A DNA stretch of 64,000 bases from Peribacillus kribbensis DSM 17871 (GCF_000430765.1 NZ_AUMQ01000016.1:310001-374000), one strand, 5' to 3'; positions 26,680 through 36,244 are shown, counted from the stretch's first letter. Numbers and translations: made by a program. The notes: generated by a model not told the origin, from the letters alone.

Positions 26680-26844
26680 CTATCGGATATGATTTTGATA
26701 CGGATCGTATAGCCCCAAAATCATCAAAACACTTGCTGTTAAGTTAATCATTCCAGTTATTATTAAACCGTTAGCAACCATTCCTTTCTTTTTACGCCTG
26801 GTTGCTGCGATTATTAGAAGCAGAATGGACACAGCTAAAAACCA
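26680..26844 (-). pseudogene. Small membrane protein, start unclear
   Basis: The minus strand reads WFLAVSILLLIIAATRRKKK, GMVANGLIITGMINLTASVL then MILGLYDPYQNHIR and a stop: two membrane helices with a basic loop. A stop precedes the first codon, and the GGGGAATAATG upstream is one base out of frame, suggesting a frameshift at the very start. Family unknown. Confidence 0.4.
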
Positions 26845-27057
26845 TTATTCCCCTTTCCTGAAATACTTTCCCTCAAAGGTTAATTTCCCTTGCTCTTCAT
26901 GCCTCACAACGTTTATGGTGGATACGTATATAACCATAATGGTTTTCCTAGAGTTGCACTACACATTTTTTATAGGTTTAGTAAATCTGCATAATTTCTT
27001 CACACTTTCCAGATAAAATAGCTTATTAAGCAAAAGGATGATTCAATAAAAATTTCA

Positions 27058-27246
27058 TTGAAACTCGGGCTATGGTTTTTTACTTGCATGGTCATTATCG
27101 AGGCACCGTCCATGATCTATCTGCACAGCCATGTCATTCATTCACGTGTGAGCCAGGAATTGCAGTCATTAAAGGCACGAGGAAACAGTCATCGGGATGT
27201 ATTAGAAATATCATTCGATTCTTCTACTCTCCATCATATCCGTTAA
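27058..27246 (+). pseudogene. Sensor histidine kinase N-terminal fragment
   Basis: TTG opens a frame with a membrane helix (KLGLWFFTCMVIIEAPSMIY) and an extracytoplasmic segment (HSRVSQELQSLKARGNSHRD, VLEISFD) typical of HAMP histidine kinase N-termini such as BaeS-like proteins. It ends at a stop after 62 codons; HAMP, His-box and ATPase domains are missing. Confidence 0.6.
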
Positions 27247-27407
27247 TGCCACTTGAATGTTTAATAGAGCCTTATGATTAAAAAGGGATGCAATTATAAG
27301 ACCTATCGACCTATGATGAAATGTGACTTTTATCTCCTGTTTTCCCTGCTTTTTAACTTTATAATAATTTTGTAACTTAATAGATAAAACATCAGAGAGA
27401 GGGAAAC

Positions 27408-28460
27408 ATGATGAAATTCCTATTGTCGTTTGTTGCCGTTTTTATGTTATTGCCACTTGCCGCTATAAATGCCAGTGCTTACACGAACGTTCAAGTGTAT
27501 AACGCTACCTCCCTAAATTTACGGGAACAACCGTCTACTTCCAGCAGAATCATTGCAAATGTTCCGACTGGGACGGTATTGCAAGCAATAAGCACCACTG
27601 GAGATTGGGATAAGGTATCCTACAATGGTAAGACTGTATATGCCTTCGACCAATATCTCAGACTCTATATAACTAAATATAAAGTGACCGCCACTTCGCT
27701 GAATATCAGAGAAACTCCATCCACTTCAGCCAGAATTCTAGGTTCATATGCACAGGGAACCATCATTAGTACACACGGACAGACAGGGAATTGGAAAATC
27801 GTCACATATAACGGTAAAGATGCTTATGTGTCAAAAGATTATTTAGCAACGGCCACAACTTCCACTACGGCTGTGAAACCTTTAACAACAGGTGATATCA
27901 TTGTATTAGACCCTGGACACGGAGGAAGCGACCCTGGAGCTGCTGGGTTTGGTTTATACGAAAAAAACATTACTCTCGATATAGCAAAAAGAGCGAAAAC
28001 TAAGCTTGAAGCGAACGGAGCGAAGGTGTACTTAACTCGAAGTACGGATGTTTATGTTTCTCCTGATACTCGTGCCGCTTATTCTTCAAAGGTTGGAGCG
28101 GATATTTTCGTGAGCATCCACAATAATTCGTACACATCTTCTTCAGCTAACGGACTGGAGACCTATTATAATGGTTCCAGGGATGAAGATGATAACAGAA
28201 TTAATCCATATCCAGCCAAAAGCAAGGAACTTGCAACATTCATCCAGAGTTCCACTTACTCGGCAGCCCGTTTGAAAAATAATGGTGTGAAAAGTGAATC
28301 TTTTATCGTTCTCCGAAAGAACACAGTTCCGAGCGTTCTTGTAGAAGCAGGGTTCCTGTCCAATTCATATGACGCATCTTTGTTAAAGACAAGTTCGTTC
28401 AGAGATAAAGCAGCTTTTGGCATTACTAACGGAATTGTGAGTTACTTTAAAAAATACTAA
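27408..28460 (+). CDS. N-acetylmuramoyl-L-alanine amidase with two SH3b domains
   Basis: Secreted cell-wall hydrolase of 350 residues. The signal peptide (about 1-24) ends ASA. Two bacterial SH3 repeats follow (NVQVYNATSLNLREQPST and YKVTATSLNIRETPSTSA). The C-terminal Amidase_3 domain (about 160-350) has all zinc and catalytic residues: DPGHGG, the Glu in LYEKN, SIHNNS, and the Glu in LVEAGFLSN. It cleaves the bond between MurNAc and the stem peptide. AGAGAGGG lies upstream. Monocistronic, with its own terminator. Confidence 0.96.
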   Translation: MMKFLLSFVAVFMLLPLAAINASAYTNVQVYNATSLNLREQPSTSSRIIANVPTGTVLQAISTTGDWDKVSYNGKTVYAFDQYLRLYITKYKVTATSLNIRETPSTSARILGSYAQGTIISTHGQTGNWKIVTYNGKDAYVSKDYLATATTSTTAVKPLTTGDIIVLDPGHGGSDPGAAGFGLYEKNITLDIAKRAKTKLEANGAKVYLTRSTDVYVSPDTRAAYSSKVGADIFVSIHNNSYTSSSANGLETYYNGSRDEDDNRINPYPAKSKELATFIQSSTYSAARLKNNGVKSESFIVLRKNTVPSVLVEAGFLSNSYDASLLKTSSFRDKAAFGITNGIVSYFKKY

Positions 28461-28471
28461 TTAACAATGCG

Positions 28472-28503
28472 AAAACCACAGGGATTATACCTGTGGTTTT
28501 TAA
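28472..28503 (+). terminator. Terminator of the amidase gene
   Basis: AAAACCACAGG (28472-28482) and CCTGTGGTTTT (28490-28500) with loop GATTATA and a T tail. Confidence 0.9.
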
Positions 28504-28933
28504 CATCACTATCAACAATATCATGCAAAAATGGATTGTTTTCTTCTATCATATAACAATCCCCTTTACCATATTTTTTCATTTAATTATTTTGATAAAT
28601 AACAAAAAGGCCACAGAAATAGCCCGACGATCTTCAATGTACCCTTTAGTTTAAGTACAATGTTATCACAATCTTTTATTCGAGAATAAGGAGACCGGTT
28701 GTAATAATGCTAGATTATTTTGTCCTCTTACATTCTCTATAGGTAATATACGTTTATGGCTTAAAGTAAAATAGACTGGACTTCGTGTTTTTCAGCTTAA
28801 TTTTAAACTCTTCCAGTACCTTTTTTCTTTCTTGATAACTTTCCTCATCGCCTTCCTCCCAGAGCAAGATCTCCACCTTTTTCAATTAACTGGATCGCCT
28901 TTTTTTTCACTGATGCGGTCAATACCTTATGTC
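28504..28933. other. Intergenic stretch with repeat copy C
   Basis: Contains a weak copy of the dispersed repeat (28614-28650, ending CGACGATCTTCAA). On the minus strand near 28860-28933 short pieces like VKKKAIQLIEKGGDLALGG look like an eroded gene. No intact gene. Confidence 0.35.
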
Positions 28934-29275
28934 TCATTTGAAGACTGCAAGAGAGATGAACAAAATTGAGTCGTCTGCCTGTTTATCCTCTTCATCATCG
29001 TAATCAGAAAACTCTTCCTGCCATGATTTTAGAATTATCTTTGTAGCTTTTATAGTCTGGGACTTCAGCACATATATAAATGGGCTACGCACGAATGTTC
29101 TCCATCCATATAGGTAAAAAATATTTATCGGTTTCCGGTAAATAAAATCCATATAACGAAAATATATATGGTGCTTGTCCTTCGTAGACAAACGGAAAGT
29201 AGTCTCCGCGTATAGGATTAATCGAAGTAGAAAAACCTTGTTGGTAAATAGGAAATATCTATAGCCAGTCCTTGT
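28934..29275 (-). pseudogene. Frameshifted hypothetical gene
   Basis: One frame gives INPIRGDYFPFVYEGQAPYI and FSLYGFYLPETDKYFLPIWM, then the next frame gives KSQTIKATKIILKSWQEEFS and an acidic tail ending LFISLAVFK and a stop. The parts join into one protein-like sequence, so a frameshift near 29085 broke the gene. A further stop lies near its 5' end. Family not recognised. Confidence 0.5.
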
Positions 29276-29360
29276 TTTTCAAGTGGTTTCTTTTTAATTC
29301 CTTCAGGAGGGAAGTAGGAATATAGTTTAAGATATGTTATCCGCATTTTACTAATATGTA

Positions 29361-29384
29361 CAAAAAACCTCTAATTAGAGGTTT
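29361..29384 (-). terminator. Terminator of the YugP-like gene
   Basis: A perfect 20-bp palindrome (29365-29384) followed by six T on the minus strand, about 80 bp after the YugP-like stop. Confidence 0.75.
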
Positions 29385-29466
29385 GGTCTGTCCATTATTT
29401 AGTTTACACTGTTGCTCTTCCTCTGATGACAAGCCGGATTGATATTCTGGGATTATGACCAAGCAT

Positions 29467-30135
29467 TTACTTCGCGTTTAAATTCATATTATAAATAGGA
29501 ATCCGGGGAATTGCCGCTGCTACATAATTAAAGGATATTGCATCCAATACAGTCTGGACATTTTCTTCTTCTAAATTCCGGATGAATCCCTCTTGTACCA
29601 TATAGTGAAAAGCCTGCTCACTCGTATTTAATTCTATTGGGAGTATGGCAACATGAAAAGCGACAGCGGCTGAAAAAAGGACGATCCCGATTCCAATAAG
29701 TGAGGAATTGGAAGTCCATATTCCATATATGAATGGAATAGCGGCTGCTCTTGATGCAGCATTTACCACAGGAAATAAATAGTGCCTAAAAACTAATATA
29801 AGTTTTTGAATAGCTCCCTCCTGCAAAGCATAGCTCGCTGTATGAGCTGCAATAGAAATCGAAGACACATCTTTACCAAGATACACGGCCTCTGATAAAA
29901 GAATGACCTTCCTGATCGGGTCATATCTGTTTGGAAGAGACCCCCTGCCAATCCTGATACTTATATTTCTTACATTCTTCCTTTCTAAGATCTGGCTGGC
30001 AATCTCAGCACCGGAGAAACCTGAGTAGGACCTTACATTCCGGCAGCGAATAATAGAGCGGTATATTTTTATTACCGCCCATATGGAAATACCCATAGAT
30101 GAAAATAATAGGATATCCAACGGATGGAAAATCAT
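29467..30135 (-). CDS. YugP-like membrane protein lacking the HExxH zinc motif
   Basis: 222 residues, the YugP length, with an N-terminal membrane helix (about 4-24), ASQILERK...SIRIG, YDPIRKVILLSEAVYLGKDV, a helical hairpin and the late helix AVAFHVAILPIELNTSEQAF. In true YugP proteins the helix after SIAIAAHE carries AHEVGHAIQ; here it reads AAHTASYALQEG, so the Glu and second His of HExxH are lost. The proteolytic function is therefore probably gone while the fold is kept. Monocistronic, with no close partner gene. It could be a regulator or a gene in early decay. Confidence 0.8.
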   Translation of the reverse strand: MIFHPLDILLFSSMGISIWAVIKIYRSIIRCRNVRSYSGFSGAEIASQILERKNVRNISIRIGRGSLPNRYDPIRKVILLSEAVYLGKDVSSISIAAHTASYALQEGAIQKLILVFRHYLFPVVNAASRAAAIPFIYGIWTSNSSLIGIGIVLFSAAVAFHVAILPIELNTSEQAFHYMVQEGFIRNLEEENVQTVLDAISFNYVAAAIPRIPIYNMNLNAK

Positions 30136-30337
30136 GATATATTACCTCCCAGGGTACGGTAAAAAAGAGTTCCTAATTTCTGTTCATGATCACTATAAGG
30201 TTTTAAACTGAACATCCTCTGAACATTTCATTAAAATCCTATTAAATTGACATAGACCGAAAAATACCCTGTTATTATCTGGTCAGATCTAGAATATAAA
30301 CCGCGTACTGCCAGCCTGCTCTATTTCGCAAGTAAAA

Positions 30338-30373
30338 AAAATTGTGCACCGGAATTCGATGCACAATTTTTTT
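30338..30373 (-). terminator. Bidirectional terminator downstream of swrC
   Basis: TTGTGCA (30342-30348) pairs with TGCACAA (30360-30366), with A and T tracts on both sides. Confidence 0.85.
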
Positions 30374-30411
30374 ATTTTTTCTCGACAGGAAACCGATTAA
30401 AGAGTTATATC

Positions 30412-33400
30412 TTATTGATGCATGTCTGCGCCTCTGCTTATTTCCCTTACAGACTGTTTCTTATGCAGCCACTGATAAATAATCGGGATGATCAGGAAGC
30501 TGTTTATAGTCGAAGTAATCATCCCGCCAATCACGACTATACCGAGTGTTTGGGAAATAACCGTATCACTGCTATGTGAAAATGCGAGTGGTATTAAAGT
30601 TAGTACCGTTGTTGCTGCTGTTATTAAGATTGGACGCACCCTTGACAGACTACCGGAAGTGACCGCGTCCTGCAAGTCCATTCCTTCTTTACGATTTCTC
30701 TCGATCTTATCAATTAATACAATTCCATTCGTCACAACAATACCTGTCAGCATTAATACACCGATGAGGGCAGCCAGGTTCCATTCTCCCCCGAACAGAA
30801 CAAGGGCTACCACAACGCCGCTAAGAGCCAGCGGGATGCTTAGCAGTACAGACAACGGTGCTCTCCATCCTTTAAATAAGGTAGAGGTAATTAACAGAAC
30901 AAGCAGGATGGAGAAGGCGACAGCTACAGACATATCAAAAATCATGTCCTTAATTTGTTGAGATATGCCACCCATAGAGTAGTTTACTCCGCTTGGAAGG
31001 TCCTGTTTCTTTAAGACGTCGTCTACCTGACTGGATACTTTACTCATATCCTTCGCTGTGATTTGAGCAGTAACCACTGCATAAGGCAAGCCGTTTCTTT
31101 CATTTATCGTTGAAGGAGACGTATCTTTTTTAATAGAAGCAATTTCATTTAATTTAACGGTTTGATTACCGTTTCCTTGGAATGTTTCATTACCAAGTGA
31201 TTTTATTACTTGGTCCGGTGTAGCATTTACTTGAATGGATGCTTGTTCACCAGATGCGATTTGATCTAGATATTCATCAACTGGCAGACTCATATGATTA
31301 ACGATTAATGTAGCATCCTTTGTTTGAGACAAGTACCTATTAATCACTTTGGTAATATCAGAAATCTGGACACCTTTTTCCTGGATTGCCTGCTGATTAA
31401 AGGATACTTTGAATTTTGGCAGACCGTTGGTTAAGTCCACTTTCCCATCCACACTTAATCCTTTTATCTTTGCTAGAGCTGTTCGTGCGTTTTCAGCCGT
31501 TTTATCTAAGGTATCTTGGTCTGAACCCGTAAACATGATTTTCATTTGCGAGTCATCGCCTGAAATATTTTGGCTCGTAACTGTGTATGCTACATCTTTT
31601 GAGAGTTCAGGAAGGTCAGAGGCCAGCTGATTAATAACGGCATCCGCCTCTTTTTCATTCTTCAGCTCCACTGAAACGTTGGCCACGTTTGGTTTCTGTA
31701 AAAATCCTCCGCCCTGGTCAAACACATCATCACTTTGCGGTGTGCTTGCAGCTCCAAACGTAGAAGAATAAGATTTTACCTTTGAATTTTCTTTTAAGCT
31801 GTTTTCAACTTTTTGCACTTCAGCATCGACCTGAGGTAATGTGCTGCCTTGAGGCAGCTCCAATTTTATGGCAACCTGGCCAGTCTTCGCACTAGGCAGC
31901 AGGGATACCGGCAGGAATGCAGAATACGCAGCTGCACATGCAAAGATAAGGACGGACACCAACACAACTAGTTTTCGATGTTTTAAACTTTTTAGAAGCA
32001 ATGGCTTCATTGACTGATCGAGTGAAACGGCTTTTTTCGCTGAAGGAGCCCCTTTCCAGCCCATAAAGGCGAGGGTAGGAATCACCAGCATCGCTACAAA
32101 AAATGAGATAATCAAGGCTATAACCACTGACCAGGCAAATCCACTATAAGAAGCACTTACATAACCGCCAACAAATGCGATTGGAATATATACCGCGACC
32201 GTGGTCAGTGTGGAAGCCAAAATAGCCGGAAGCATTTCCTGTACAGCAGATCCTAACAGAGGAAGCAATGCTATATCTTTAGATTCCTCTCTTCTTCGGT
32301 ACATATTATCCAGAATAACAATGGAATCATCGACAATCCGCCCCATCGCTACAATAAGACCAGATACGGTTAATATATTAAGTGTAATTCCCATTGTTTT
32401 TAGTATAGCCGCCGTTGCCAATAGCGAAATTGGCAGGGAAAGAGCTATTAGTAAAGTAGAACGAACATTTCGGAAAAAGAAGAATACACAGATCATGGAG
32501 AACAAACATCCTAAAAGTCCTTCTCGAATCAATCCGTTCAATGAATCATTTAATTCTTTTTCACGGTCAAGCTGTGGTGTAAGATGTACTGAACCGTCTT
32601 TTACCAGCTGCAGTCCATGAACTCGTTCTTTTACATTTTTAGCCACATCCGTGATATTAGCACTTGGTGTTTTGATAACATTTAGCTGCACGCTGGCTTT
32701 CCCGTCAGATCTTGCAACGGTACGTACATCGTTTAAAGAATGAGAAACGGCTGCTACTGCTGATAAAGGAATAGCTTTTCCTTCTGCATTCTTGATCTTC
32801 GTGTCTTTTACTTGCTGCTCATTGAATTTCCATCCTTCAAAATTGACTGGAATAGAGAGCTGGTTATGCATGATATTCCCTTTTGGCAATGCCGGAATGG
32901 CACCTGTAAAGGATTTATTGATATCATCCAATGTTAACTTATTTTTAGCCAGATCCTTCATTCTTACGGTTAACACATAGCCGTCTTTTGCTCCACCAAA
33001 TGTGGTTACATCTGATACACCAGGCACGGTCTTCAGCTGCTTCACAATGTCCTGCTGGGCTGTTGACCGCAAAGTATTTTGATCTAATTTATCACTCGTT
33101 AGGTTATACGTTAAAATCGGAAATGAACTGGTCGTAATGCGGGTTACAACCGGCTGTTGAGTAATGGTAGAAGGGATATCGGCATTTGATAACGCCTTGT
33201 TAACATCTGTTTCCGCCTGCTTCATGTCTGCATTCATCGGAAAATACAAACTCATGAACACGCCGCCATCGTAAGAGCTTGTCTCGATATCCTGCAATCC
33301 ATCCGTTTGTCTAACGGCACTCACAAGATTATCTGTGATATTTTGTTTTACTTGTTCCGCTTGATACATGGGCAGTTTCATACTGACCGTTAAGGTCGTA

Positions 33401-33528
33401 TTATTGATGCCGGGCAGATAATCCCGCTGCATTTGATAAGCTGAAATTCCGCCCCAAGCCAGGATAATGACCACACAAACGATCATTAAAATAGCTCTTT
33501 GCATCGTCCCTTCCACTATTTTTTTCAT
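30412..33528 (-). CDS. swrC: RND-family exporter, SwrC-type
   Basis: 1038 residues, the size of B. subtilis SwrC (YerP), a proton-driven RND pump for surfactin and other amphiphiles. It shows the RND layout: one N-terminal helix (MKKIVEGTMQRAILMIVCVV), a large outer loop, helices 2-6 (LLGCLFSMICVFFFFRNVRS, GLIVAMGRIVDDSIVILDNM), a second loop, then helices 8-12 (LIGVLMLTGIVVTNGIVLID). The Asp-rich proton relay VDDSIV is present. The N-terminus has the QRDYLPG-N motif of Gram-positive RND proteins. Monocistronic. The substrate is inferred from homology. Confidence 0.88.
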   Translation of the reverse strand: MKKIVEGTMQRAILMIVCVVIILAWGGISAYQMQRDYLPGINNTTLTVSMKLPMYQAEQVKQNITDNLVSAVRQTDGLQDIETSSYDGGVFMSLYFPMNADMKQAETDVNKALSNADIPSTITQQPVVTRITTSSFPILTYNLTSDKLDQNTLRSTAQQDIVKQLKTVPGVSDVTTFGGAKDGYVLTVRMKDLAKNKLTLDDINKSFTGAIPALPKGNIMHNQLSIPVNFEGWKFNEQQVKDTKIKNAEGKAIPLSAVAAVSHSLNDVRTVARSDGKASVQLNVIKTPSANITDVAKNVKERVHGLQLVKDGSVHLTPQLDREKELNDSLNGLIREGLLGCLFSMICVFFFFRNVRSTLLIALSLPISLLATAAILKTMGITLNILTVSGLIVAMGRIVDDSIVILDNMYRRREESKDIALLPLLGSAVQEMLPAILASTLTTVAVYIPIAFVGGYVSASYSGFAWSVVIALIISFFVAMLVIPTLAFMGWKGAPSAKKAVSLDQSMKPLLLKSLKHRKLVVLVSVLIFACAAAYSAFLPVSLLPSAKTGQVAIKLELPQGSTLPQVDAEVQKVENSLKENSKVKSYSSTFGAASTPQSDDVFDQGGGFLQKPNVANVSVELKNEKEADAVINQLASDLPELSKDVAYTVTSQNISGDDSQMKIMFTGSDQDTLDKTAENARTALAKIKGLSVDGKVDLTNGLPKFKVSFNQQAIQEKGVQISDITKVINRYLSQTKDATLIVNHMSLPVDEYLDQIASGEQASIQVNATPDQVIKSLGNETFQGNGNQTVKLNEIASIKKDTSPSTINERNGLPYAVVTAQITAKDMSKVSSQVDDVLKKQDLPSGVNYSMGGISQQIKDMIFDMSVAVAFSILLVLLITSTLFKGWRAPLSVLLSIPLALSGVVVALVLFGGEWNLAALIGVLMLTGIVVTNGIVLIDKIERNRKEGMDLQDAVTSGSLSRVRPILITAATTVLTLIPLAFSHSSDTVISQTLGIVVIGGMITSTINSFLIIPIIYQWLHKKQSVREISRGADMHQ

Positions 33529-33539
33529 TTACTTTTCCT

Positions 33540-33735
33540 CCATCCATTTTTTCAGAAGTGTAAAATTTATGCTTCACTACTTGGAGTGTAAGTTCTGAAA
33601 CTGAATTCCTGGTTAAAGAAGAATTAAATTCAGATTAAAACGGAATGGAACATTGGAAAAACAGCATGTATAACGCAAACTCTGCAAAGTCCATCTATTA
33701 AAGTAACACCATCAAATCTCAGGAGGTTTCAAGAA
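33540..33735. promoter_or_regulatory. Leader of the SASP gene with a possible sigma-G promoter
   Basis: TGTATA (33667-33672) followed after about 18 nt by CCATCTATTA resembles the forespore sigma-G promoter (TGNATA, CATACTA), 40 bp before the SASP start. Confidence 0.35.
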
Positions 33736-33939
33736 ATGGCTAGTAACAGCAATGAGAATCAACTATATTAGTTCAAGGTGCAGGACAATCTATTCAACAA
33801 ATGAAATATGAGATTACTCAGGAATTCGGTGTACAACTGGGAGAGAGATACTACATCGCGTGCCAACGGATCCGTTGGAGGCGAAATTACCAAACGTTTA
33901 GTCAGCTTGGCTCAGCAGCAAATGTCTGGTTTTAGATAA
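33736..33939 (+). pseudogene. Alpha/beta-type small acid-soluble spore protein, frameshifted
   Basis: CAGGAGG precedes the ATG. Frame 1 reads MASNSNENQLY then stops; shifting frame gives [20 protein letters not shown] then VQLG; a second shift returns to [20 protein letters not shown] and [10 protein letters not shown]. These are the DNA-binding alpha/beta SASP motifs. The two indels (about +2 near 33770 and +1 near 33848) cancel, so the total length is still that of a SASP. As read, only 11 residues would be made. It is either a decayed paralogue or a sequencing artefact. Confidence 0.9.
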
Positions 33940-33975
33940 TTCATACTTACATAGGGGCAGTGTTGAACTGTCCCT

Positions 33976-34044
33976 TTATTTCATATTCATTTCATCAATA
34001 ACATTTGCCCATAAATCATCTAGTTTCTCTTTTAATGCTTTCAA
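33976..34044 (-). CDS. 22-residue peptide ORF
   Basis: TTG start with AGGAGAAGGTGA four bases upstream, encoding MKALKEKLDDLWANVIDEMN then MK and TAA. An amphipathic helix. The strong ribosome binding site argues for translation; function unknown. Confidence 0.4.
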   Translation of the reverse strand: MKALKEKLDDLWANVIDEMNMK

Positions 34045-34205
34045 AATATCACCTTCTCCTCTCGCTATTTCTTTTCTCTTCCTCAAATTTTATATTCTTA
34101 TTCTCCAATCTTTCTTAATTATTTTTCTATCTCGCAAGGAACTTAATCAATTTAAAGAATTTCATACTTTTTTCATGCACTACCTACCCTTTATACTAAC
34201 AATAA

Positions 34206-34229
34206 AAAACGGCTGTCTAAGCAGCCGTA
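34206..34229 (-). terminator. Terminator-like hairpin
   Basis: ACGGCTG/CAGCCGT stem followed by six T on the minus strand, downstream of the 34236-34350 relic and the MFS gene. Confidence 0.7.
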
Positions 34230-34235
34230 CGCCAG

Positions 34236-34350
34236 TCAACTAATAATTTTAGATCGAATCCTTTTCCCATATACAAAATAAGCTAAGTATCCGAATACAT
34301 TTAAGACAGCAAATGCCATAACCCATCCAATATGTAATCGTCTTCGATGA
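34236..34350 (-). pseudogene. C-terminal membrane fragment
   Basis: The minus strand encodes AHRRRLHIGWVMAFAVLNVF then GYLAYFVYGKRIRSKIIS and a stop: one membrane helix flanked by basic residues. The N-terminus is missing. Possibly a fragment of a small membrane protein near the MFS gene. Confidence 0.4.
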
Positions 34351-34358
34351 GCTTACTA

Positions 34359-35564
34359 TTATTTTTCCATTAGATTTCTACCGAACAATCGCTTATTTTT
34401 ATGAATTATTGTACTTACGATCGCCAGCAATATTCCTGAAATAATGAAAACGACTCTAATCCCTAACGAATCTGCTAGTAATCCCATAACAAGAGAACCA
34501 ACGCCAAAGATTCCAGACTCTATCGCACCTAATGAAGTATATACGGTTGACAGCTGATTCTTCGAGATACTAGTTTGGATTATGGATTGTTGAGGGATGT
34601 TTTTCAGTTGCCCGAAAATCCCTGTACAGAGCGATAACAGTAATGCAATAATTGGGATGCTGTTCATGCTAAAGAGTATTGTGACTAAGAAACTGGCAGT
34701 TGAACCAGCGAGGATAAAGAAACCCAATTTCTTTTCAACAAAAGTAGAATATTTAAGACAATAGATACTTCCTATAATTAATCCTAAAAAGAAAGCACCA
34801 TTGATAAACCCCCACCATTTTTCATCAACTTGCAATGCTTCGCTGACAAACACATATAATATAGCCGCAATCCAAACGGTTCCTGCCAATGTTTCGAAAA
34901 AACTGATCCAGGCAATTTTTCTTAATACTGGAGTTTTAGATAAAGTTATCCATCCCTCTTTAATTTGCTCTAGTTTCCCTTTTGGGTCAGCTTTATGAGT
35001 TACATTTTCTAAAAGACAGAGTAAGAAGCTCGCAATCCCGAACAAAGCTCCCACTAACCAAACCAGTTGTTGGGAATTCATAATAAGTAGAAACATACTC
35101 CCTGCGAACCACATGACTGTTTGTATGACCTGTGTAACCGTTTCTGCCAAACCATTAGCTTGGATTAAATGTTTACGTTCTACATAATTTGGAATCAATG
35201 TCTGTCTTATTGGATTAGCACATCCATCAAGAAAAACAATTAACCCTATTATCCAAAAGATCCAGTAATAATTTGATGCTGTAATTCCAATTAACATAAA
35301 CCCAAGTATAAATAGCAAAATCGTTTTTCCGATTTGCGACCCAGCCATCAACCACTTAAGATTGACTTTCCCAACCAAAAGAGGTGTTAACAGACTAGAT
35401 ATGAACATGGAAGAAGTAATCGTAAATGGCACAAGGGACGATGCAGTTGAAGAGCCTGTTAAAACAAAAATGGTTTTAATGACACTGACTATATATAAAA
35501 CATCGCCAATATTAGCGAACGATTGACCCACTAGTAATAAAGAAAAGTTTTTGTTCCCTATCAT
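34359..35564 (-). CDS. MFS transporter
   Basis: 401 residues with 12 predicted membrane helices. The N-terminus NFSLLLVGQSFANIGDVLYI and the motif FLDGCANPIRQTLIPNYV (loop 2-3 type) are those of macrolide/multidrug MefA-like and lysophospholipid-exporter-like MFS proteins. The central loop (KGKLEQIKEGW) is short. Probably a drug or metabolite exporter driven by protons. No regulator adjacent; the substrate cannot be told. Confidence 0.85.
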   Translation of the reverse strand: MIGNKNFSLLLVGQSFANIGDVLYIVSVIKTIFVLTGSSTASSLVPFTITSSMFISSLLTPLLVGKVNLKWLMAGSQIGKTILLFILGFMLIGITASNYYWIFWIIGLIVFLDGCANPIRQTLIPNYVERKHLIQANGLAETVTQVIQTVMWFAGSMFLLIMNSQQLVWLVGALFGIASFLLCLLENVTHKADPKGKLEQIKEGWITLSKTPVLRKIAWISFFETLAGTVWIAAILYVFVSEALQVDEKWWGFINGAFFLGLIIGSIYCLKYSTFVEKKLGFFILAGSTASFLVTILFSMNSIPIIALLLSLCTGIFGQLKNIPQQSIIQTSISKNQLSTVYTSLGAIESGIFGVGSLVMGLLADSLGIRVVFIISGILLAIVSTIIHKNKRLFGRNLMEK

Positions 35565-35781
35565 TTTATATCCCCCATTTTTTAGATGATACCTTGAAAA
35601 GGGGAATGTTAAATTGGACGTCTCATTAATTTATAGCTCCAATCTAGATCGGATGAATCTGGGGGATTAGATTCATCACAAATTTTAACGCTATTGAAAC
35701 ACTTACTATCCATTAAATATGAGAGATAAACAGAATACATTACCACCACTGGTAATGCAGCCTTAACTTACTCCGGAAGCA

Positions 35782-36230
35782 CTACTTTTGTGTTCGATAA
35801 ATCTTTTTTTCGTAATGGTCCCATTCCTCCTTCAATTCTTTCCAGGTCATAATCTTACAAGGATTAAAGAAGGTTTGCTCATTTTTATTAAAGAAAAGGT
35901 TATTTCCCATGTAATAGGATGAGTGATGGATTACATCCTTATCATTAACCCAAGTTATAACATCCCCGTTCCTCATTTATCCTTTATTACTTTATATTCA
36001 GCTCTAACCAGGCTCTCTTTAAAGGTTTCCGGATGTATTCACTCATGAATCATCCATTCCTGTTTCGTAATTGCAAATAAGACAGCAGCCAAACAGTTAC
36101 TGCCCGAAAATGCGGAAAAATGATTAGCATAATTACGGATATGTTCAGGTATCCAATTCGGAATGACACAGCAGGTCCAACTATCCATTAAACGCGCATA
36201 TGCTTTTATGGCAATTACTTTTATATACAT
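35782..36230 (-). pseudogene. NlpC/P60-like or papain-fold gene, broken
   Basis: Two frames join into one protein. The first has SGSNCLAAVLFAITKQEWMI (nucleophile-like Cys), a TGA, then IHPETFKESLVRAEYKVIKD. A frame change leads to RNGDVITWVNDKDVIHHSSY (His) and NLFFNKNEQTFFNPCKIMTW. Cys, then G-D-V-I-x-W, then H-H-S-S-Y is the layout of cysteine-peptidase-like domains. The in-frame TGA and the frameshift mark it as a pseudogene. Confidence 0.6.
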
Positions 36231-36244
36231 GGCAGATCAGGTCC

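Noticed and set aside
26825-27016. 63-codon plus-strand frame
   Set aside because: No ribosome binding site, low protein character, and it overlaps the 5' end of a more plausible minus-strand membrane gene.
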